DNA of 64,000 nucleotides from GCA-2730975 sp937893275 (GTDB taxonomy: Bacteria; Verrucomicrobiota; Verrucomicrobiia; Opitutales; Seribacteraceae): positions 27,304 to 91,303 of the forward strand of contig CAXAHJ010000004.1 of the NCBI GenBank assembly GCA_963968595.1, read 5' to 3'. The notes below the pieces were generated by a model, which saw only the letters and a list, made by a program, of their open reading frames with translations, searched no databases and was not told the DNA's origin. How positions within the stretch are numbered: the stretch's first letter is position 1; each line of letters opens with the position of its first letter. Position numbers and translations under genes: made by a program. Shown here in pieces: positions 52,675-61,075 of the stretch.

Positions 52675-53922
52675 CTAGCGGTCGCACTCGCCCATCACGA
52701 AATCGAGGCTGCCCAGAATTACGGTGATATCTGAGAGCATATGGCCGGGAGCCATTTCCTCAAGAATACTTAAGTTGCAAAAGCTGGGAGCCCTAATCTT
52801 GAGGCGGTAGGGAACTCCCCCACCCTTCGAGTATACGTAAAATCCAAGTATGCCTTTCGGGTTTTCAGCTTCGAAGTAAACCTCTCCGGGAGGAACCTGA
52901 GGACCTTCCGTTACGATCATGAAATTCTGAATCAACTCCTCCATGCTCGTGAGGATTTTTTCCTTAGGGGGGGCGAAAATCTTCTTGGCGTCTTCGGCAT
53001 ACCATGAACCGCCGGGGAAATTGTCGATGACTTGCCTGACAATGCGAATGCTCTGACGAATTTCCTCTATGCGCACGAGATATCGGTCGTAGCAGTCACC
53101 TTTAACGCCAATGGGAACGTCGAAATCATACTGCTCGTAACCGCAGTATGGTTTGTCCTTGCGCAAATCCAGGTCCACTCCCGAAGCTCGCAAGTTCGGT
53201 CCCGTGATGCCCCAAGCAAGAGCGTTCTCCTTGCTGATGACTCCAATATCCTCCGTGCGATCAAGAAATATTCGGTTTCGGGTAAGAAGCTTTTCCACCT
53301 CGTCGATCGCCTTGGGTAGTTCGTCGCAAAACTTGATCACGCGGCTTAGCCAGCCATCGGGCACGTCTCGAGACACTCCCCCGATTCGAGTGTAACTGGT
53401 AGTGAATCGGGCTCCCGTCAACTCCTCGAACAAAGTGTAAAGCTTTTCACGCTCCGTAAAGGTGTACATGAAGGGCGTCCACGCACCAGCGTCCATGCCG
53501 AAGACACCCATGCCGAGTAGGTGACTGGAGATACGAGCCAGTTCGCACACGAGCACGCGTATCGCTTGGCAACGCTCGGGAATCTCAATATCGGTCAATT
53601 TCTCGACGGCCAAAACATAGGCGACGTTGTTGGCAAGAGGCGCAATGTAGTCCAGTCGATCCGTATAAGGGACGAACTGGTTGTAAGTCATGTTCTCGGC
53701 GATCTTCTCGTCGCCGCGATGCAAGTATCCGAGTACAGGTTCACACTTGGCGATGAGATCGCCGTCCAATTCCATAATGAGCCGGAGCACACCGTGGGTA
53801 GTGGGATGTGAGGGGCCCACGTTCAAGGCCATGCGTTCTCCGTCGGAACCTTGGGCAAGGTCGGCGCCACGCGCGGCAACGTCGCCTACGCTCACTTCCT
53901 TTGTAACGGTCGTGGAACTCAT
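52675..53922 (-). CDS. nuoD: NADH-quinone oxidoreductase subunit D
   Basis: NuoD is the 49-kDa quinone-site subunit. NVGPSHPTTHGVLRLIMELDGD, GYLHRGDEKIAEN, and the C-terminal ILGSLDFVMGECDR are conserved. The ATG at 53922 is chosen because it overlaps the nuoC stop (ATGA); the longer frame to 53949 lies inside nuoC. nuoC and nuoD are separate genes here, not fused as in E. coli. 415 aa. Confidence 0.96.
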   Translation of the reverse strand: MSSTTVTKEVSVGDVAARGADLAQGSDGERMALNVGPSHPTTHGVLRLIMELDGDLIAKCEPVLGYLHRGDEKIAENMTYNQFVPYTDRLDYIAPLANNVAYVLAVEKLTDIEIPERCQAIRVLVCELARISSHLLGMGVFGMDAGAWTPFMYTFTEREKLYTLFEELTGARFTTSYTRIGGVSRDVPDGWLSRVIKFCDELPKAIDEVEKLLTRNRIFLDRTEDIGVISKENALAWGITGPNLRASGVDLDLRKDKPYCGYEQYDFDVPIGVKGDCYDRYLVRIEEIRQSIRIVRQVIDNFPGGSWYAEDAKKIFAPPKEKILTSMEELIQNFMIVTEGPQVPPGEVYFEAENPKGILGFYVYSKGGGVPYRLKIRAPSFCNLSILEEMAPGHMLSDITVILGSLDFVMGECDR

Positions 53923-54533
53923 AGCGTTTTCTCGACCTCTTCGGTCCAACTTTCATCCTTGGCTCGCGGCTCGGCCTCGCTCACGTTGCCTCCGGCAGGT
54001 GAAACAAAGGGGCCCCCCATCATGGGAGCAGGTTCCACGGAAGCTTTCGTTACCTCCGCTACGTCGGGTGCGGGCAGAGGAGTCTCGATCCCGGCAAGGG
54101 GGAATTCTTTGCGCAAGGGATGGTAGGGATACTCGTCCCACATTAGAATGCGCTTCAAATTGGGATGCCCTGCAAAGATTATGCCGAACATGTCGAAAAC
54201 TTCACGTTCGTGCCAATCCGCGGCAGGATAAACGGCAGCCAAGCTGGGCACCTCGGGCTCGTCTACGCTAGGGCAATCGCAAGCGATGCGGAGGTAGGTT
54301 TTGAGAGCCAAGGAATAGAAATGATAAAGCGTGGTGAAACGTGGTGAGTTTTCCTGACCCCAGTCAAGGGCCGTTAGATCCACCAACATTTCAAAACCCT
54401 CACGATCGCGGAGTGCCGAAGCCAGTTCCACCAAGTTCTCCGGCGGACAAAAATAAGACAAGCAATCCACCGAGTCGCGTGAAGAAAGGAAAACGTAGCG
54501 TTCCATAAGCCCCTTGGCCAATTCCTCGTCCAT
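53919..54533 (-). CDS. nuoC: NADH-quinone oxidoreductase subunit C
   Basis: NuoC is the 30-kDa peripheral subunit. PAADWHEREVFDMFGIIFAG and HPNLKRILMWDEYPYHPLRK are family signatures. After the conserved core there is a ~50-residue Ala/Pro/Glu-rich tail unlike E. coli. The ATG at 54533 starts after nuoB's stop; longer frames overlap nuoB. It overlaps nuoD by 4 bases (ATGA). Confidence 0.95.
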   Translation of the reverse strand: MDEELAKGLMERYVFLSSRDSVDCLSYFCPPENLVELASALRDREGFEMLVDLTALDWGQENSPRFTTLYHFYSLALKTYLRIACDCPSVDEPEVPSLAAVYPAADWHEREVFDMFGIIFAGHPNLKRILMWDEYPYHPLRKEFPLAGIETPLPAPDVAEVTKASVEPAPMMGGPFVSPAGGNVSEAEPRAKDESWTEEVEKTL

Positions 54534-54544
54534 AAGGCAACAGC

Positions 54545-55069
54545 TCAAGCGACCGAAACGGTCTCTTGCGTCTTACGCAGGTTTCTAACGGAAGGCTCGC
54601 GTCCGATTTTGTCTTGGAGCTTGATCATGGCATCAAGCAAAGCCTCCGGACGAGGAGGACATCCGCTAACGTACACGTCGACTGGAACAATGTTGTCTAC
54701 TCCCTGCAGCACGGCATAGGAGCGATACATGCCACCCGTAGAAGCGCAAGCCCCCATAGCGACCACCCATTTGGGGTCGCCCATTTGGTCGTAAATCCGG
54801 CGAACGACTTCAGCCATTTTGTAGGTTACCGTGCCCGCAACGATCATACAGTCAGCCTGTCGTGGAGAAAACCTCATGACCTCCATGCCAAAACGTGAAA
54901 TATCGAACTTGGAAGCAGCAGTAGCCATAAGCTCAATCGCACAGCAGGCTAATCCCATGGGCATAGGCCAAACTGAGTGCTGGCGTATCCAGTTCACTAC
55001 TGCATCGGCTCGGGTGACGATAATTTCCCCCTCAACCTTACTATCGTAAGCAATTTCCTCGGTAGACAT
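54545..55069 (-). CDS. nuoB: NADH-quinone oxidoreductase subunit B (cluster N2)
   Basis: NuoB holds the terminal cluster N2. LACCAIELMA gives the tandem cysteines, MGACASTGGM the third and VSGCPPRPEAL the fourth. The 174 aa match the family. It is the first gene of the operon: upstream are 182 bases and then a tRNA-Ser gene transcribed the other way, so there is no nuoA here. The promoter must lie in that 182-base gap; TTGCCG followed by GATAAC near 55090-55115 is a weak possibility. Confidence 0.96.
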   Translation of the reverse strand: MSTEEIAYDSKVEGEIIVTRADAVVNWIRQHSVWPMPMGLACCAIELMATAASKFDISRFGMEVMRFSPRQADCMIVAGTVTYKMAEVVRRIYDQMGDPKWVVAMGACASTGGMYRSYAVLQGVDNIVPVDVYVSGCPPRPEALLDAMIKLQDKIGREPSVRNLRKTQETVSVA

Positions 55070-55251
55070 AAAAAATGATGGTTAATATTCTTGTTATCGA
55101 CATCGTTCCCAACCGGCAAACCTCAAAAGAAAGAATTAGCAATCCGAATCCTAGAAAAAAGGAACCTAATTCAATGGGGCTGATTTTCCTTTAGGCGTTG
55201 ACTAGACGCTCATGCGAAACATGCTTATTCGACCAGCCTGAAAACACTTTA

Positions 55252-55339
<88 letters not shown>

Positions 55340-55350
55340 CTTTGGTCAGA

Positions 55351-58300
55351 TCAAGCCTCCCGTACAAACACTTTGGCTCCGGTGGTAAAGCGAGCCTCGG
55401 CTAATTCGAGTACGGCGGGAGCGGCAACAGGGTCACCGCCGGCAGCAGCAGTCGCCTGACCGGCAACGAGAACGGAAGTCTTACCATATAGGTTGAGAGT
55501 TTCGCCGTCATTTGGCGAAAGAACACTCCCCGAGTTCAGCCAACGTCGAAGCTCGATTTGGCTCCAACTGCGATAAGGCTCTCGATTGCCAAGTAGGTTT
55601 TCGGCAAAACGAATCGATGCGGTTTTCCAAAGACTGTTCGATAGTTCGCCCGATTCGGTCATTGCTTTCTGCATTGACTCAGTAGTCAACCAGATGGCCG
55701 TCACTGAGGTGTCGGCCACTACGTTGGCGGTACGCGGCACCCCGGCCAAGACAGCCATTTCACCGATAACGGCTCCACGGCCCATGATATCGACCACGAG
55801 ATCACCAATCGACACGTTGACACTTCCTCCGGTAATAACGATCATACCGTCTCCGGCGCCGCCCTGCTCCATGATTCGTTGGCCTGAGGCGTACGAGCGC
55901 TGCTCGGAAAGACCGATAATCTGGGAAATGACTGAATCGGGCAACCCCTTCAACCAAGTTACCTCGCGTAAAACCTCCTCTGGGGAAGGCATACGCAACT
56001 CAAGGGAGCTCTCCATTACGTCCTTCATTCGCTCCTCTACGTCTAGGAGCAATCGATCGGATTCGTCACCTTCAAGAGAACCCGCCTTGCGGAGTTTCTT
56101 GATCGTATTGCGCTCGTGGTTAAGAACGGAACGGATGGCATCCTTGGTTTCTATCCCCACTGTGACCTCCGGATAAGCCTCATGCATTTCCTTGAGGAAA
56201 TTGAGGCCATGCAAGCGGTTTTCCCGAATCTCGTTCTTGAGTAGATTTGCAGTCTCGGTCACCTGCTTGGGATCTCCACTTTCGTCTAGATCGGAGGCAA
56301 AACCGTCCACCATTTTGGCCACGTCCTGCTGAGCAACGACAAAGGCCTTAGCGGAATCATAGCTAATGGTCAGGCGATCGACAAACATACCCTTCAAGAC
56401 AGGAACGTTCTTCAAGGCTTCGAGTAGCTTGGGTATGCCGCACACCTTGTCCAGGTATTCGCGCTGAGTCAGGGGCACCTTCCCCTCCAAGTCCAGAAAT
56501 TCGCTCAAGTTGTTGTCGAGCAAAGCCACCCCTTGGGCACTCAAGAGACCTTCGCGAAACTGCGACCAGTAACTGCTGCTTTCCTTCTGGAGCAGGCGGC
56601 GTCTGGTTTCCGCCAAGGTATCCATCCCCGCCACCTCGTCTGCCGTCAACGGGTAGGCCACGGGCTCGGGCAAATACTTGCGCACCTCACCCCAGTTGGC
56701 GCCGCCGAGAAAGCGGTCGTCCTTAAGGAGATTCATTTCCTGCTCGCAACCCTTGGCTACGTTGCCCGAGGCGTTGGAAAACATTAGCTTTTTAACCGCA
56801 GGTAACTTGGTCAATCCCAACCCATTTACCAATGGCTTAACGGTGGTCGCGTTGATCAGCAAGGTAAGCAACACTACCCCGGAAATATAAAAAAGAAATT
56901 GGTCCCTAACTCGGGAACTGATACCTACCAAGGAGGCCGTGGCCACCGCGCCTGAGCCTTCGCCCACAATTATTACTACTTTTTCACCGGAGGCTAGCTC
57001 ATCGCGCAATTTCATGGCTTCGGCGGAGGTCTTTGACCCCAATCCATGTTCGGCGGTATGTTCGTCCTGAGAAATGCCCGTTATCTTGCCGTGACTAATC
57101 GTCGCCTGTGCATGTGACTGAGAGCTTGTCTTAAATAAATTAGACTTAGCCGCTTCAAAAAATTTCCCGTCATGATCGGCAGCCACTTTAGTTCCGATGA
57201 ATACCGAGGTCGTAGCCTCATTGTAGCCCTCTCCTCCAGATCCGAGCTTGAATTCGTAGCGAAAACTTTCGGAATACACCACAAGAGCCAAAGCCAAACC
57301 AATCGCTCCGCGAAGTCCACCCCACCAGACGACAACCGCGTCCTTCCCAGGCAGACCGTAGCCCGTCCTTTTCATAAATGGGTAGAACATCCCAATGTTT
57401 ATTGCCCTCGTCAAATGAATAGCCAAGTAAATGAGGCAGAGGATAACGTAGTCCATTCCCGTAGGATTGATATTTTGGGCAATAATTACGCCGACCACGA
57501 TAAAGATGATGATGTTCGAGAGATAGGCCGCCAGTTCCCAGAACTCGTGCATGAAGTGAGCCACCTCGGGGCTTATGCGCTTGGCCCCAACACCCGCCAT
57601 GAGGATGCCCAAGGCAACCAACCCCAAAACTCCGGAAACATGAAAGAAATGCTCGCAGATGAAGAAAACGGCATAGGACGTGACTAGCACCAACGTAATC
57701 TCAATCATCGCATCGTTGAAGACCTTGCGCAACCAAAGTATACAAACGATGCCAATAAGCACTCCCACTAGGGCGCCCGCACCTCCAATTGAACCAAATC
57801 CCAAGGTAGCGTCTACAACAAAGTCTCCCAGTCCAGTGAAAATTTGAGCACCGGTTACGAGACCGATAAGAAGCATAAAGGCAACAATCGCGGTACCATC
57901 GTTAAGGAGCGACTCGCCCTCGATCAATGTTCCCAGCTTTTTGCTAGCACCGAGTTCCTTAAGTAAGGCTACTACAGCCACTGGGTCGGTGGCGCTCGCA
58001 ACTGCTCCCAATAACATAGAAGCCAACCACACAAAAGACATCGCGCTCGGGGTGTCCACATGCCATTGCGACAGCACACCCCCTTCCCCACCAAAGAATT
58101 GTACCATCCCCCAGAAGCACAATCCCGTCATAAGTGTTGCCGTAACGATACCCGGTCCGGCCATGTACAGGGCGTTGCCCACAGACTTTTTAAAAGTATG
58201 AACGTCCAAGGCGAATCCGGCCTCGAAAATGAGGATGGGAAGGAATACGTACAGAATGAGATGCCCATCCATACTCCCGCCCCAAGTGATCGCCGCACTC

Positions 58301-58677
58301 AAGGTGTGCACTATTTTGTGCCACAAGCCATCGTCGTGAGCTCCTGCAGCGTGCTCTTCATGTCCTGCTTCAGCGTCATGCTCCTCGTGCGCTCCGGCAG
58401 CGTGATCTGCATGTCCGGGTTCACCATGCTCGGCGTGTCCGGCTTCGGTGTGCTCGGCGGTAGCAGTACCTGTGGTATCTATATAATACCGATTCAGTCC
58501 TCCCATTCCCAAACCGATTAGCAAAAGAAGAACCGTGAACGGTAAAGGAACTTTCTTGAGAAAATGACTAGTCGCTGCTCCAATGACCAACGCAATGATC
58601 AAGAAGAAGAGACCGTAAAGGTAATCGTGACCACCCGACGAGGCGAGCAAGGAGGGGAAAAAGCAAGTTATGTTCAT
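55351..58677 (-). CDS. CPA1/NhaP-type Na+/H+ antiporter with His-rich loop and cNMP-binding tail
   Basis: The transporter core spans residues 15-470 and 590-620, with ASATDPVAVVALLKELGASK (Thr230, Asp231) and GESLLNDGTAIV (Asn259, Asp260), the NHE/NhaP ion site. Two insertions stand out: residues 75-124 contain ten His between 76 and 114 amid Glu, Ala and Gly, just after the first helices, and residues 476-590 split the last two helices. A long cytoplasmic tail ends in a cyclic-nucleotide-binding-like module (about 945-1040; GGSVNVSIGDLVVDIMGRGAVIGEMAVLAG). The design resembles plant SOS1. The ATG at 58677 is chosen; a frame upstream is unsupported. Confidence 0.88.
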   Translation of the reverse strand: MNITCFFPSLLASSGGHDYLYGLFFLIIALVIGAATSHFLKKVPLPFTVLLLLIGLGMGGLNRYYIDTTGTATAEHTEAGHAEHGEPGHADHAAGAHEEHDAEAGHEEHAAGAHDDGLWHKIVHTLSAAITWGGSMDGHLILYVFLPILIFEAGFALDVHTFKKSVGNALYMAGPGIVTATLMTGLCFWGMVQFFGGEGGVLSQWHVDTPSAMSFVWLASMLLGAVASATDPVAVVALLKELGASKKLGTLIEGESLLNDGTAIVAFMLLIGLVTGAQIFTGLGDFVVDATLGFGSIGGAGALVGVLIGIVCILWLRKVFNDAMIEITLVLVTSYAVFFICEHFFHVSGVLGLVALGILMAGVGAKRISPEVAHFMHEFWELAAYLSNIIIFIVVGVIIAQNINPTGMDYVILCLIYLAIHLTRAINIGMFYPFMKRTGYGLPGKDAVVVWWGGLRGAIGLALALVVYSESFRYEFKLGSGGEGYNEATTSVFIGTKVAADHDGKFFEAAKSNLFKTSSQSHAQATISHGKITGISQDEHTAEHGLGSKTSAEAMKLRDELASGEKVVIIVGEGSGAVATASLVGISSRVRDQFLFYISGVVLLTLLINATTVKPLVNGLGLTKLPAVKKLMFSNASGNVAKGCEQEMNLLKDDRFLGGANWGEVRKYLPEPVAYPLTADEVAGMDTLAETRRRLLQKESSSYWSQFREGLLSAQGVALLDNNLSEFLDLEGKVPLTQREYLDKVCGIPKLLEALKNVPVLKGMFVDRLTISYDSAKAFVVAQQDVAKMVDGFASDLDESGDPKQVTETANLLKNEIRENRLHGLNFLKEMHEAYPEVTVGIETKDAIRSVLNHERNTIKKLRKAGSLEGDESDRLLLDVEERMKDVMESSLELRMPSPEEVLREVTWLKGLPDSVISQIIGLSEQRSYASGQRIMEQGGAGDGMIVITGGSVNVSIGDLVVDIMGRGAVIGEMAVLAGVPRTANVVADTSVTAIWLTTESMQKAMTESGELSNSLWKTASIRFAENLLGNREPYRSWSQIELRRWLNSGSVLSPNDGETLNLYGKTSVLVAGQATAAAGGDPVAAPAVLELAEARFTTGAKVFVREA

Positions 58678-58740
58678 TAGCAGGAATTGGTTTTCGCAAT
58701 AGTCAACCAATCATTCCCCTGTTGCCAAGGAAAAAGACTT

Positions 58741-59751
58741 TCAAGGCAACTCGAACAAACGCCCCGGCAACGAGTGCTTCGAAGTGGGAACTGGAGCAGG
58801 AGGGGCGGTCCCTTGAGGGGGCTGGACAGAAGTTTTCAATAGTGAATCAGGACGTGGAGAAAGTCGTCTTGGAGGTCGTCCCAGAAAGTCCTCCAAAGGG
58901 TTCGAAGAACTGGGTCGAACGGGAGAAGGCTGAACCGAGACCGGCGGGGGGGCGGGCTTGGCAGTCTCATGGAGAACGGGGGCTATCGGCAATACCTCGA
59001 AAGTGTCGACTCCCTTCGCATCCCCAACAACTGCCCGAAAACGCTTTGCGATGGATTCGGACTGAGCTTTGGTGACGACTGCCAAGGAGCGCTCGAATGA
59101 TGAAAGATTATCGAAGCCACCGATCAGAAAAGAGGTCTTGGTCATTTTCCCCAAGTTTACGTACACTAGGTCGCCAAACCCACGCCCACCAGGTTTAACA
59201 AAGAGTAATTCGCCGGGCAACAATTGAGTAGCTCGATTGGACTGAACGTCAGTAACACGAACTCGACCTAACATACCTACGATTTTAAGCCCACCATTCG
59301 GCTCCACTTCCAGCATGACGGCTCCCATTCCGTCCAAGGAAATTTCAGCCTCGGGGCTCTTTATGTTAAGCAACGCACCCATCTTTCGGGTCCGATAGAG
59401 CAAGGATCCTTCATAGAGCACAATGCCTTTCTCCTCGATCATGAAAATCGTCTCGCTACCAAAACGCAAGGTCCGCCCGGCGGCCAAAGTTTCCAAGCCA
59501 CTCCTCGGTCGCACCGATACCCGCGCCCCTTGGGGGAGATAAGAAGCCCGCCCCACGGCCTTGGCCCCATCGGTGGAATTGATTAATGCTCCATCACCGA
59601 TACTTGCGGATACCAAGAAAAGATTTTTTGCTTCGCTATCAGGAATGAATGTCAACGCTAGCCAAAATGCCGGACCGTAGAGAATGGCGCGCCAACCAAA
59701 AACATTTCCAGGCAATGTAAAATATGAATTCACGCTCAAGCTCTTCTTCAT
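58741..59751 (-). CDS. Exported FecR-like domain protein, proline-rich tail
   Basis: A signal-anchor-like N-terminus (about residues 15-42) is followed by a beta-rich FecR-type domain: LPQGARVSVRPRSGLETLAA, FIMIEEKGIVLYEGSLLYRTR and SLDGMGAVMLEVEPNGGLKI. In FecR itself this domain senses an outer-membrane transport signal and controls a sigma factor, but there is no anti-sigma N-terminus here and no sigma gene, so signalling is not implied. The last ~70 residues are Pro/Ser-rich (APPPVSVQPSPVRPSSSNPL). It starts 18 bases after the barrel gene's stop, so the two are co-transcribed. Confidence 0.75.
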   Translation of the reverse strand: MKKSLSVNSYFTLPGNVFGWRAILYGPAFWLALTFIPDSEAKNLFLVSASIGDGALINSTDGAKAVGRASYLPQGARVSVRPRSGLETLAAGRTLRFGSETIFMIEEKGIVLYEGSLLYRTRKMGALLNIKSPEAEISLDGMGAVMLEVEPNGGLKIVGMLGRVRVTDVQSNRATQLLPGELLFVKPGGRGFGDLVYVNLGKMTKTSFLIGGFDNLSSFERSLAVVTKAQSESIAKRFRAVVGDAKGVDTFEVLPIAPVLHETAKPAPPPVSVQPSPVRPSSSNPLEDFLGRPPRRLSPRPDSLLKTSVQPPQGTAPPAPVPTSKHSLPGRLFELP

Positions 59752-59769
59752 GTCTAGCAATCCTCGAAA

Positions 59770-60897
59770 CTAGAAGCGGTAATTCCCCGTTAAGGCGACA
59801 CCGATATCCAACGCACGGGACTTGGAGGATTGAAGCAACAAACTTTCACCCTTCTCGTTGGTGAACATTTTTGAATAATTAATGAAGGTCTGGACGCCCA
59901 CCCACTCACGAAACTGATAAATACCCGAGGCACCAAGTGTGAAAAGATAATCTACGCGGCCTTTATGGGTGTTTTTTTTGTAGGCAGTACGAGCAAACCC
60001 AAGATTCGGCATAAACAAAAGTTTTCCGTCGGGACCAAAGGAGTGAATGTAGGTTGCGTTAAGCGCAGTCTGAAGATTGTCTCCATCATCGGCAAAGACA
60101 CCCGGAATGGGAAAGCCAATTACGCGCGTTGTATTGGCGTACTTGATCATGGAATCGATCATCAAGAAGGATTTCTCGGTAAAGGGCACGACCTTCTGGA
60201 TCGAGAAAGTGGGTGCCACCGCATCGAACATTTTGTCTCCCGAGGAAATACTGCTCAGGTAATCGTACTCCAAACCTAATCCCAAACTCCAATTGTCGGG
60301 CAATCCAATGGCCGCCGAACCCTTGATCATGCTAAAATGATAACCAAGCAAATCCTTGACCGTTTTTTCCCCGTAATGGGCCCATTGAGTCATGTAATCG
60401 ATTCTGGGGATCAAAGTGATGTAATCACCAATTTTAGTGGGCCGAATGCCCAGGCCCGCTCCTGCATTGAATTCATATACGCCGGATCCCATTGTATCCG
60501 TTTTGGTGCGCAACACGTTACTTGTGTAATACATGCGAGTTCCTGCAGAAAAGGAGGCATTCAACAGAGGTTCGCCCGTAGAAGATGATGGGGAACTGGA
60601 GGCGGCACCATCACTTGGGGAAACCCGAGGCGGAGGAAAGTTTCCGGTGGCAGGAGGCGGAAGTAAAGGTATCGAAGGTGGTGATGCAGGTGCCGCACTA
60701 CGCAAAGGCACTCCCACTTCAACTATTTCCTGTAACCCCAAATTCGAGTGAAAACCCCGAAATCCCGGACGGGAAGGTTCCGCTGCAGGAACAGCAACGG
60801 CTTGCCCGAATGATTCGCTTGAGACGAAGACAAGATTCGCCAGAGCAAATAAAGAGGATAGGATAAGGGGCCGGATGTGCAAAAGACTGCTAGTCAT
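59770..60897 (-). CDS. Outer-membrane beta-barrel protein, family unknown
   Basis: A signal peptide (about residues 1-32) is followed by a Pro/Ser-rich lead (35-110) and a domain of alternating strands (GLEYDYLSSISSGDKM, YIHSFGPDGKLLFMP, GASGIYQFREWVGV). The protein ends in GNYRF, the C-terminal Phe preferred by the BAM assembly machinery. Together these suggest an outer-membrane barrel of about 12 strands. No plug or TonB box is seen. The FecR-like gene follows on the same transcript and may be its partner; its ligand is unknown. ATG at 60897 preferred over GTG at 60900. Confidence 0.75.
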   Translation of the reverse strand: MTSSLLHIRPLILSSLFALANLVFVSSESFGQAVAVPAAEPSRPGFRGFHSNLGLQEIVEVGVPLRSAAPASPPSIPLLPPPATGNFPPPRVSPSDGAASSSPSSSTGEPLLNASFSAGTRMYYTSNVLRTKTDTMGSGVYEFNAGAGLGIRPTKIGDYITLIPRIDYMTQWAHYGEKTVKDLLGYHFSMIKGSAAIGLPDNWSLGLGLEYDYLSSISSGDKMFDAVAPTFSIQKVVPFTEKSFLMIDSMIKYANTTRVIGFPIPGVFADDGDNLQTALNATYIHSFGPDGKLLFMPNLGFARTAYKKNTHKGRVDYLFTLGASGIYQFREWVGVQTFINYSKMFTNEKGESLLLQSSKSRALDIGVALTGNYRF

Positions 60898-60956
60898 CAC
60901 GAGAAATTAAAATAAAATACAATCATGAATGGACAATCTTGCCAATGACAATGTTT

Positions 60957-60975
60957 TTCTTGAATCGATCAAGAA
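60957..60975. repeat. Inverted repeat TTCTTGA-N5-TCAAGAA
   Basis: Perfect 7-bp arms (60957-60963 and 60969-60975) around ATCGA lie between the surface-protein gene and the barrel gene. It is too AT-rich and lacks a T run for a good terminator, so an operator is equally possible. It sits 60-80 bases upstream of the barrel start codon. Confidence 0.35.
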
Positions 60976-61075
60976 TTATGCAGTGATTGAACATTGTTTC
61001 GACCTGCCTCGATGTTCCCTAACTCTACAATGAAAAAAACGGGAAAGAAGGCACTTCAATTAGAAAACCGACAAC

